DNA of 64,000 nt from CAZDBA01 sp965224765. Lineage in GTDB: Bacteria; Planctomycetota; Planctomycetia; Pirellulales; Pirellulaceae. The notes below the pieces were generated by a model that searched no databases, was not told the DNA's origin, and saw only the letters and a program-made list of their open reading frames with translations. Made by a program: the position numbers and the translations under genes. Each line of letters opens with the position of its first letter. The stretch's first letter is position 1. Below are positions 57,601 through 64,000 of the stretch, in pieces. Where the stretch lies: positions 353,265 through 417,264 of the forward strand of contig CBDDAC010000023.1 in NCBI GenBank assembly GCA_965224765.1, written 5' to 3'.

Positions 57601-59293
57601 GGGGTGATGAATCCAGGCACGATTGGGAAATTTGGGGAAGATTGGTATTTTAAAAGTGTTGCGTTTCCGCGAAATAGTCTCTTCGGTAAAAAATCCCATA
57701 ACGAAGAAACGCAACGATGACATTATCTACTTTTACGGTCCCTCATTTCAAGTCACGTGCCCGAGAAATTGTACGTAGTCTTTTTCGCTCACGCGAAAAG
57801 CAACGTGACGCAAACCAACGTCTTAAGCAACAGCTGGCAGATTCAGACCATCATCGACAACGACTGGTCAATGAGAAGCGTGCTGTTGAACTTCAGGTTA
57901 CCCGTCAAGCCAATGAACTCGCTCAACTCAAGCGGGAGCTCCAACAACGGCGTGATCACCAATGCCTGCCCGCTGCTCCGATCATTGCCAATCACAGCTT
58001 CGGCCCCAGAATGATTTCGATGTGCTTGGAACTGGTCAAAGTGATTGGGTTTCGTCCTATCGAAGCGGTCCTTTCAGTCGTCCAGCAATGGTTGGGAGTC
58101 GAATTCAAGATTCCGCACTGGACGACGGTTCGCACCTGGTTATGCCGCTGCGGCGTTGGCTTGCTGCAGGCATCGGGCACTCGGGCCGACGACTGGATAT
58201 GGATGGTCGACCACAGTGTTCAACTGGCCAAGCAAAACGTTTTACTCATCCTTGGGATTCGGCAATCGGACTTGCCCAAGGGTCGTTCGTTGCGGCGTGA
58301 CGACATGTCGGTGTTGGCAATCGTGCCTGGTGATTTGCGTGACAAGCAATCGGTCGCGTTGGCGCTGGATGAGCTCTCAAGCAAGATTGGAGTTCCGATG
58401 AGCATCGTCGTTGACGGAGCCCGTGAACTGCACGAGGGCATTAAAGGCTTTGAAAAACAGGGGAAAACCGTGCTAGTGATGGACGACATCAAGCATAAAG
58501 CAGCCAACATTCTCAAACACACCCTTGGCAAAGATGATGTCTTTCAGGAATTCGAATCGCAACTCGAGACCACCGCTGCGCAGATTCAACAAACCGAGTT
58601 GGCTCATTTTCTGCCGCCCAAGAAAAAATCCAAGTGCCGCTTTATGACTCTTTCGCCGTTACTCAAATGGCAACGGATGATCCAGCATCACCTCGAAAAT
58701 CCTGAAACCGCTGAAAGCCAGGGCGTGACAACGGATCGGTTGAAGGAAAAACTTGGTTGGGTCCAGGCATTTGCTGAATCCGCTCGGCAATGGCGGCAGT
58801 GCCAGGCGATCGTCTCAAGTGTGCTACGATTTAGTAACCAGCAAGGTGTGTATGCTGGGGCGACGAATCAATTGAAACGGCAATTGGCCAAACTTAATTT
58901 GCAGGGAGACATCGTTCAGAAAGTTTATTTGATGTTGGTTCAAGTCTATGAGCAATGCGAACATCGCTTGCTCGATTCGCCGTACTCCAAGTTTCGTCTG
59001 GTGGTGAGCACCGAGGTGCTGGAGTCAACGTTGGGCGGATACAAAAGGCTTCAGCGGCAACACACGCGGGGCGGATTCACGTCGCTGCTGGCAGCATTAC
59101 CGACATTGATGTCAAAGCAAACGCCTTCCGAAATCAAGAGACTGTTAAAAGAAGTCAGCAACAAGAAATGGAAGCTCTGGGTTACAGAATCAAACCTTGC
59201 CAATTCCACGCATGCCAAAAAAATTGAAGCCTACAAAGCACATACCGGCAAAACAACAGAGTAACTTAACTGATTTCTCAGATTCATCACCCC
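57601..59293 (+). mobile_element. Unclassified DDE insertion sequence with perfect inverted ends
   Basis: A 1693-bp element: left end GGGGTGATGAATC at 57601-57613, right end GATTCATCACCCC at 59281-59293, perfect inverse over 13 bp (15 bp if adjacent CT/AG are counted). AGGTTGAGGCT is present at both sides (57590-57600 and 59294-59304). The copies are part of one 25-bp dispersed repeat, which would read continuously if the element were removed. Because CT and AG are ambiguous, the duplication is between 7 and 11 bp. Confidence 0.88.
57717..59264 (+). CDS. DDE-type transposase of unassigned family
   Basis: A 515-aa protein filling the insertion sequence. The first 80 residues form a basic coiled coil (RSREKQRDANQRLKQQLADS), then a helical DNA-binding part (FKIPHWTTVRTWLCRCGVGL). 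Candidates for the catalytic triad are WMVDHSVQL near 162, IVVDGARELHEG near 226 and the C-terminal STEVLESTLGGYKRL near 437-441 (glutamate). I know no closer family name; similar genes are frequent in planctomycetes. The gene is intact, so it may be active. Confidence 0.8.
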   Translation: MTLSTFTVPHFKSRAREIVRSLFRSREKQRDANQRLKQQLADSDHHRQRLVNEKRAVELQVTRQANELAQLKRELQQRRDHQCLPAAPIIANHSFGPRMISMCLELVKVIGFRPIEAVLSVVQQWLGVEFKIPHWTTVRTWLCRCGVGLLQASGTRADDWIWMVDHSVQLAKQNVLLILGIRQSDLPKGRSLRRDDMSVLAIVPGDLRDKQSVALALDELSSKIGVPMSIVVDGARELHEGIKGFEKQGKTVLVMDDIKHKAANILKHTLGKDDVFQEFESQLETTAAQIQQTELAHFLPPKKKSKCRFMTLSPLLKWQRMIQHHLENPETAESQGVTTDRLKEKLGWVQAFAESARQWRQCQAIVSSVLRFSNQQGVYAGATNQLKRQLAKLNLQGDIVQKVYLMLVQVYEQCEHRLLDSPYSKFRLVVSTEVLESTLGGYKRLQRQHTRGGFTSLLAALPTLMSKQTPSEIKRLLKEVSNKKWKLWVTESNLANSTHAKKIEAYKAHTGKTTE

Positions 59294-59584
59294 AGGTTGA
59301 GGCTCCCGCCGAAACCTACCCTCCATTTCATTCCTCCCCAAACATCTTCCACTCAGTCCTTCCATATACCAACGGCCATCCAAATCCTCACTGAAACTAC
59401 CTCAATCCAGCTCCTCCTCGATTTCTGGCCTCCCTCTACCGTTACATTTACGAACTTCCCCCTGGCGATTTCTCTCTACTCTGGGGATTTTTTTTGTCTG
59501 GGGATGGTTTTTCTTACAAGCGAAGCGATAATTCGACGAAAGTGTATGTTGCCGGGGTCATTGATCTTGGCGTCTACGATTTTT
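59294..59584. other. Intergenic region before ssrA
   Basis: A 291-bp gap that starts with the right half of the split 25-bp repeat (59294-59315). The ssrA promoter should lie near its right end. No gene seen. Confidence 0.4.
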
Positions 59585-59679
59585 GGGGGCGAATTGGATT
59601 CGACCGGATACTGGAAGTCGTGGTGGCGTGTCGTGGTTAGTCAGAGGGCCACGTAAAAATCTGACTAAAATTTTTAATT

Positions 59680-59712
59680 GCTAAAGATAACTCTTTCGCA
59701 TTGGCTGCGTAG
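59680..59712 (+). other. ssrA: tmRNA proteolysis-tag reading frame
   Basis: Ten codons from resume codon GCT to TAG: Ala-Lys-Asp-Asn-Ser-Phe-Ala-Leu-Ala-Ala. With the alanine charged on the tmRNA itself the tag is eleven residues. The frame begins 14 bases after pseudoknot PK1, the normal spacing. Confidence 0.93.
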
Positions 59713-59904
59713 AAATACGCTACCCGGATTGATAGTCTTCGCCGGAGAGGCTTGAAAATCCGTCGTTAATTTCGGATCGTTGCGACTCATGTCGAGTTCA
59801 GTCGCAGCTAAAACTCGTTCTCGAATAGTTTGATGTTCAGCAAGTCGACAAGCGGTTCATTTTATGAAATCTAAATAATCGACTACACACGTAGAGGCCA
59901 TTAC

Positions 59905-59945
59905 GGAATTGTCGCGGGACGCGGGTTCGATCCCCGCCGCCTCCA
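59905..59945 (+). other. Likely integration site (attL) at the 3' end of ssrA
   Basis: The 3' tRNA-like part of ssrA is a known target of tyrosine integrases. Here an integrase gene begins 178 bp after it and foreign-looking genes follow. A second copy of this segment should close the island to the right of the window; none is visible within it. Confidence 0.5.
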
Positions 59946-59951
59946 TCATTT

Positions 59952-59987
59952 AGCCACTTGCCAAACCCTGGTAAGTGGCTATTTTTA
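59952..59987 (+). terminator. Rho-independent terminator after ssrA
   Basis: AGCCACTTGCC pairs with GTAAGTGGCT around a short loop and is followed by ATTTTTATT, six bases past the end of ssrA. Confidence 0.88.
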
Positions 59988-60122
59988 TTGAGATTGAGGT
60001 TGTTTTTGGCATCGACCAACGACTTGGCCATTCACAAAACCTCCCAATGTTCTGATAAAAGTTCTTATTAGGGCGGCAATTCCGGACAAATGTTCCGATA
60101 GTGAGCCGTTTTTTGTGTGCAT

Positions 60123-61830
60123 ATGAAGAGTCGAACTCGACGAAAATGGAGTCCGGATTCGCGCGGATACTACACTCGGCAGATCGGTTGGGTGCTCAGC
60201 AAGAACGGAAAGAAGCAACAACAAAAGTTCCTGCTCGGGAAAGATCTGCGAGAAGCCGAATGTCGCGAAAGAAAGTTACGAGAACTTTGGGATCGTTACG
60301 CCTCGAGTCACGAGCAAGACCAACCGCTGTGGCCGGATGACTTGCTTCGCATAGGCAAGTGCGTGTCGCGAGGAGTCGAAGAAGTTGCAGTCGAGCCAAG
60401 ATCTCATGAATCACAATTGGGCTATGCCGATCGAATTCGTCGACTACAGGCAACGCATCCTGTTGTGCTCTTCGTGCCCTCAGATCGCTATTTTTATGAT
60501 GTGGGTTGTGCGGCGATTCACTGCCTGGAACAAGTCCCTGCTGGCTCGGTGATGAACCAAGCGACGGTGAAAGGGCAGCATAGACGAAACGGTCCTCGAA
60601 CACCCCTAGGCGAAATTGAACCTGCCACTTCCAGTCAAGTGTCATTCTCAGCGAACCATCGAGTGTCTTTTGAGGCTCCTCGATATGGCGTTATCAACAC
60701 CAGTCCGTCGGTTCAAACGAATAACACATCGAACTCAAATCAAGTTGGGCTAACGCCAGCAAATCTTAATCGCCAAACACTGCATGAGGCGTTTTCGGGT
60801 TACCAGGGCTTTATCAAGCGGGAATACTACCGGCCTGAATTGGATCGGCTTACCGATTGGGGACACACCCAGAACAAGCAAGTAGAGCTGCTTAAGGAGC
60901 ATCATGACAACCGGCTTCTCGCATACGTGGATGCCGATGCGGTAAACGAGATGCTCGGGTACTGGCGTCGCCGACCTCCAAGAAAAGGTACTAATTCGCC
61001 AATGAAAGCCAAGTCGGCCAGCAACTATCTTTCAGCTCTCGTTCGATTCTTCAAATGGCTGCACAGCTCAAGCACATTCGAGTGGGCGAAACCCTTTGCA
61101 TTCAGCGATGCCAACACCCGCGTCCAATCGCTTCCTAGCGATCATGCGAATCGTCAGCTTGAACAAGTCGAAACATTTTCGTTGCAAGAGTTGCAGCTGC
61201 TGATGCAATATGCTCAGCCCCTAGACCGATTGTTTTTGTTGCTTGCAATCAACTGCGGATTTGGCCGAGCCGAAATATCATCACTTCTGATTCGCGAAGT
61301 AAAATTGTTCGAAGCGCATTCCGACTGGCATTGCGAACTCCTCAACTACAAATCCACTGATGAAGACTCCTTCATTAAACGAGTTCGACGAAAGAGCGGA
61401 GTTTACGGCGAACATATTCTTTATCCATTGACCGTTAAAGGAATTCAGTGGGCAATTGAGGAGCGAAAGAAGCACTCCCGGTTTTTCAGACGACGCCCGT
61501 CTGCTGCTCAACAAAAACGGGAAACCATTCGACCATCCAACAAAGAGCGGTAACGCCAACCAAACGATTCCAAATCGGCTCGGACGCCTGGTCAAACGCA
61601 TCCGCGACGATGGACACGAGATTCGTTCATTGTCATTCGGTAAACTTCGCAAAACGGCAGGTCAGCTGATCAAGACTTATTCCGATGGTGAAATCATGGG
61701 TGTCTTCGAATGTCACGGGAAGCCAGTAAAAACTGACTCACTTAACGACATTTACAGCAACCGACCTTTTGGTCGCGTGTTTACTGCAACCCGGAAGGTT
61801 CAGCATTATTTGGAACCAGTATTCGCATAA
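60123..61830 (+). pseudogene. Tyrosine recombinase/integrase gene with one frame shift
   Basis: Two overlapping frames (to 61553 and from 61456) together form one integrase of about 568 residues. The first holds an N-terminal arm-binding part, a core-binding domain (ALVRFFKWLHSSSTFEWA) and the first catalytic arginine in FGFGRAEISSLLIREV. The second continues with RIRDDGHEIRSLSFGKLRKT (second arginine region; Lys instead of the usual His before LR) and the tyrosine in NDIYSNRPFGR. The frame must shift +1 near 61475-61490 (KKHS to PGFSDDARLL). The start ATG 60123 is preferred to GTG 60117. Either decayed or a one-base error; the family is common in planctomycete islands. Confidence 0.78.
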
Positions 61831-62084
61831 ACGGGGCAATAATCCTCCAGCCTTTCTTACATGGTGTCAATTCGTTAAAGGGCGCGCCAAACTTGGAAAT
61901 CCGTCACGGCTACGCGTAACATCAGCGCCTCATCCCTTGAGCTGACCGGCAATGGCGTGAAAGTTCGTTGAAGAATTTTACAATGTCCCATCGCAGGAAA
62001 AATGTTGATACGCCCTTGCACTCCAGTAGAAAAGGGATAAATTAGGATCCCAATGTTTCCTGTTTTCATGAAGACGGAGTGAAA
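61831..62084. other. Intergenic region inside the island
   Basis: A 254-bp gap between the integrase and the DUF2130 gene. No repeat or RNA gene recognised. The end holds GGAG at 62076-62079, the ribosome site of the next gene. Confidence 0.4.
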
Positions 62085-63251
62085 ATGAACGACGAAAAGT
62101 GCCCATTGTGTGGTACCGAGATCACTGGAGAAGAGTTTCAGAAGGTAAAAACCAAACTGAACGAGGAAAACAAAAAGGCGATGGAGGCGGGTGAAATCGC
62201 TCTACGCAAACAATTTGCATCCGAAAATGAAACTAATCTTGCAGCCTTCAAAGCTAAGTTTGAAGCAGATGCTCGCAAGGCAATCGAGGCAGAGAAGAAA
62301 CAAAATGCGGAACTGGTTAAACAAATTTCGGAGTTGAATTCGGCACAGGCAAAGTTCAAGAAACAACTAGGCGACGCCAATGAAGAAAAGCTTAAGGTTG
62401 AACGAGAAAAGATGGCGCTCGACACCAAAAAGCAAATGGACCAGCAGCGGAAGGTTCTTGATGACTCAAAGGCGAAGGAAAAGGCGGAAATGGCAGCGGA
62501 GCATCGTCGTCACAATGATGCAATGGAGAAAAAGTTACTTGCCGCCCAGCGACAGCTGGAGGACAAATCGGCCAGTAGCATCGGCGATGGTGCTGAAATC
62601 AATCTTTACGAAGAATTACGCAGGGCTTTTCCCAATGATCGAATTGATCCGATTGAAAAGGGCAAGAAGGGTGCGGACATTCATCACGACGTGATCAATG
62701 AAGGTATTTCAGTGGGGCGAATCGTCTACGACTCGAAGAACTGCCAACAGTGGCGGGAGAGTTTCGCAACCAAGCTTCGCGACGATCAAGTTGCGGTGGA
62801 TGCGGAGCATGCCGTTCTTGCCAGCACTATTTTCCCAAAGGGACAACGCGAACTGTTTGTCTCGAATGATGTCGTCGTAGTTCATCCCGCTCGCGCGGTT
62901 TATGTTGCCACGATTCTGCGCAAATCATTAGTTGAGCTTGCGAAGTCATGTGCAAGCGAACAGGATCGTTCCGAGAAAACGCAGCGACTATATGACTTCA
63001 TCCGTTCACCTCAATTCGCGAATCGGCTGGGTCAAGCGACCAAGTACACCGTGGAGCTTTTGAAATACGAAGTTGAAGACAAAAACCACTTTGACAAAAT
63101 GGCGAAGAAACGAGGGGCAAAGATCACTGACATTAAGAACGCAGTTCGTGATCTGGAGTTGGAAATTGGTCAAATCATTGGTGGGAATCCATTGGCTCCT
63201 TCGGTCAATGGTCATGCAGACACTGCCAATAATCCAGCACAGCCACGATAG
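62085..63251 (+). CDS. DUF2130 protein (coiled coil plus PD-(D/E)XK nuclease-like domain)
   Basis: A 388-aa protein. It begins with a single CPLCG zinc-knuckle half, continues as a long Lys/Glu-rich coiled coil at about residues 20-165, then a compact domain with INLYEELRRAFPNDRIDPIE, GADIHHDVINE, VGRIVYDSKNCQQW (candidate D-x-K catalytic motif) and VLASTIFPKGQRELFV. The family is thought to be nuclease-like but its biological role is unproven. Start at 62085, with GGAG six bases upstream. It is followed after 7 bp by the ParB-like gene, so the two are one operon in the island. Confidence 0.82.
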   Translation: MNDEKCPLCGTEITGEEFQKVKTKLNEENKKAMEAGEIALRKQFASENETNLAAFKAKFEADARKAIEAEKKQNAELVKQISELNSAQAKFKKQLGDANEEKLKVEREKMALDTKKQMDQQRKVLDDSKAKEKAEMAAEHRRHNDAMEKKLLAAQRQLEDKSASSIGDGAEINLYEELRRAFPNDRIDPIEKGKKGADIHHDVINEGISVGRIVYDSKNCQQWRESFATKLRDDQVAVDAEHAVLASTIFPKGQRELFVSNDVVVVHPARAVYVATILRKSLVELAKSCASEQDRSEKTQRLYDFIRSPQFANRLGQATKYTVELLKYEVEDKNHFDKMAKKRGAKITDIKNAVRDLELEIGQIIGGNPLAPSVNGHADTANNPAQPR

Positions 63252-63258
63252 GTGATTT

Positions 63259-64000
63259 ATGGTTTCTGTTGACAAAACCCAAACGACACTCAAACGGAAG
63301 ATCGGTCAAACCGTCTTGCAAAGCTACCGCGACGTGGTTGACCTTTACGATGTTTGCCCAAACGATAACCAGCCTCGAATGGGATCGTTGGAGGATCCAG
63401 AACTTCGACGGCAAATCGAGGGCAACGGTGGAATCTTTGAACCCTTGTTGGTTGAACCTCATCCCAACAAGCGGATGAAGTTGCGGATCATTGACGGGCA
63501 TCGTCGCTGGGAAAACTCAAGGATCCTTGTCGCCGATCAAAAGAAAACCAAGTTTAGTCAAATTCCGGTTGAGATTATTGATCGGACATTGGACGAGGAA
63601 GAACGACTACGCGTATGGATTAATATTCACCAACAGAGAAAAGAGTGGGATGCAAAGGAAAAGGAGATGGTGGCATTTCGACTGGTGCAGATTGTTGGTC
63701 GCGCCAGTGCTGCCAGCATCCTTGGCGTAACCGTTCGACAACTTGACAAGATGTGCGACGTATTTGAACTTTCAGAACGGCTTACGAATTTGCCCGATTC
63801 AAAGTCTGCGATGACGTGGTCACGTGAAATAAAGAGCCTGAGTAAAAAGTTGCTTACCCCGAGCGTTTCTGACGAGCTGGTTCGACGTGTCAATGAACAA
63901 GAGCTGACCAGTTCAAAAGACGTTAGAAAGTTGAGGACAATTCTGAAAGACCCATTAGCCGAGGATGCTTTTCTTACCAAAAAGCTTTCGATTGACCGCT
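63259..64000 (+). CDS. ParB-like nuclease/partition domain protein (cut by window edge)
   Basis: 247 residues are visible and the stop lies outside. A ParB N-terminal domain runs over residues 30-90 with LYDVCPNDNQPRMGSLEDPE, the box-II-like IIDGHRRWENSRIL (GxxRxxA-like, here GHRRWE), and a helix-turn-helix part (IVGRASAASILGVTVRQLDK) near 150. The arrangement is that of KorB/ParB-like island and plasmid proteins rather than chromosomal ParB with its parS partner. No parA-like gene is seen in the window. Confidence 0.8.
   Translation, partial: MVSVDKTQTTLKRKIGQTVLQSYRDVVDLYDVCPNDNQPRMGSLEDPELRRQIEGNGGIFEPLLVEPHPNKRMKLRIIDGHRRWENSRILVADQKKTKFSQIPVEIIDRTLDEEERLRVWINIHQQRKEWDAKEKEMVAFRLVQIVGRASAASILGVTVRQLDKMCDVFELSERLTNLPDSKSAMTWSREIKSLSKKLLTPSVSDELVRRVNEQELTSSKDVRKLRTILKDPLAEDAFLTKKLSIDR

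Larger units (their letters stand above)
59585..59945 (+). ncRNA. ssrA: Transfer-messenger RNA (tmRNA)
   Basis: A 361-nt gene. The 5' end GGGGGCGAATTGGATTCGAC is the standard tmRNA start; GGGGGCG pairs with CGCCTCC at 59938-59944. A T-arm GCGGG-TTCGATC-CCCGC and discriminator A form the tRNA-like end (CCA is not encoded; TCA follows). CGTGG/CCACG (59632-59636, 59649-59653) and AGTCAG/CTGACT (59639-59644, 59661-59666) interleave as pseudoknot PK1. The tag frame 59680-59712 reads AKDNSFALAA then TAG, with the ALAA end that marks proteins for degradation by FtsH and Clp proteases. It releases stalled ribosomes. Confidence 0.95.

Noticed and set aside
57223..57723. 166-codon Lys/Arg-rich minus-strand frame
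   Set aside because: Composition follows the degenerate tandem repeat and crosses the insertion sequence boundary.
59905..59945. 3' half of a tRNA gene as an isolated attachment fragment
   Set aside because: Looking upstream showed the canonical tmRNA 5' end, pseudoknot and tag frame, so it is the end of a complete ssrA.
59837..60031. Small minus-strand gene (64 codons)
   Set aside because: It lies antisense to the tmRNA 3' end and its terminator and has no family likeness.

Overview
The window looks like a chromosome segment of a planctomycete (Pirellulales-like), with GC content that looks close to balanced. I infer this from gene content and style: a formylmethanofuran dehydrogenase C subunit, a TPR gene beside a Wza-type export protein, a large secreted proteome, a deiodinase-like selenoprotein, an RF-1-like GGQ protein, many poorly packed intergenic gaps, and several dispersed palindromic repeat families. 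No species can be named from the sequence alone.

Layout. 1-5.7 kb: ftsH (cut by the window edge, minus strand), then dxr and rseP, translationally coupled. 6.6-10.6 kb: SulP/STAS anion transporter, a small secreted protein, dprA. 11.6-13.0 kb: DUF1569 protein and an ArsR/AHSA1 pair. 13.6-18.0 kb: an RND efflux permease with its adaptor. 18.6-22.2 kb: a molybdopterin oxidoreductase with its four-cluster ferredoxin subunit, followed by FhcC-like, mobA-like, acyltransferase-like and moeA genes (22.5-26.7 kb), a molybdenum-cofactor neighbourhood. 26.9-32.6 kb: a DegT/StrS aminotransferase, lpd, rpsD and an App1-like phosphatase. 33.2-34.7 kb: a complete IS1182-like element. 35-40 kb: secreted hydrolase, DoxX-like membrane protein, a C25 (gingipain-like) peptidase operon, and an ArfB/RF-like protein. 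40-43 kb: Ser/Thr kinase and a deiodinase-like gene with an in-frame TGA. 43.7-47.2 kb: sdhCAB. 47.6-50.6 kb: kdsB, pyrG and a DUF1844 gene with two frame breaks. 51.2-54.4 kb: a TPR gene broken by about six frame shifts and an intact SLBB export protein. 54.8-57.1 kb: LysR regulator and a TIM-barrel isomerase. 57.6-59.3 kb: an unclassified DDE insertion sequence. 59.6-59.95 kb: the tmRNA gene ssrA. From 60 kb to the window end: an apparent integrative island (frame-broken tyrosine integrase, DUF2130 protein, ParB-like protein) that begins at the 3' end of ssrA.

Main points. (1) The gene at 42014-43030 reads through TGA at codon 80 in a SYT-U-PPF context, followed by a hairpin with an AGGU-type loop of the bacterial SECIS form; it would be missed or split by standard annotation. 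(2) ssrA is complete, with tag AKDNSFALAA, and carries an island at its 3' end. (3) A 25-bp dispersed repeat occurs about 16 times; four pairs face each other at 120-260 bp like MITEs, it is embedded in a 229-bp tandem repeat, and one copy has been split by the DDE insertion sequence with a recognisable target duplication. (4) Frame breaks, almost all of +1 sense, cluster at 50.5-52.9 kb, with others in the C25 peptidase and the integrase; these are either real decay or consensus errors.
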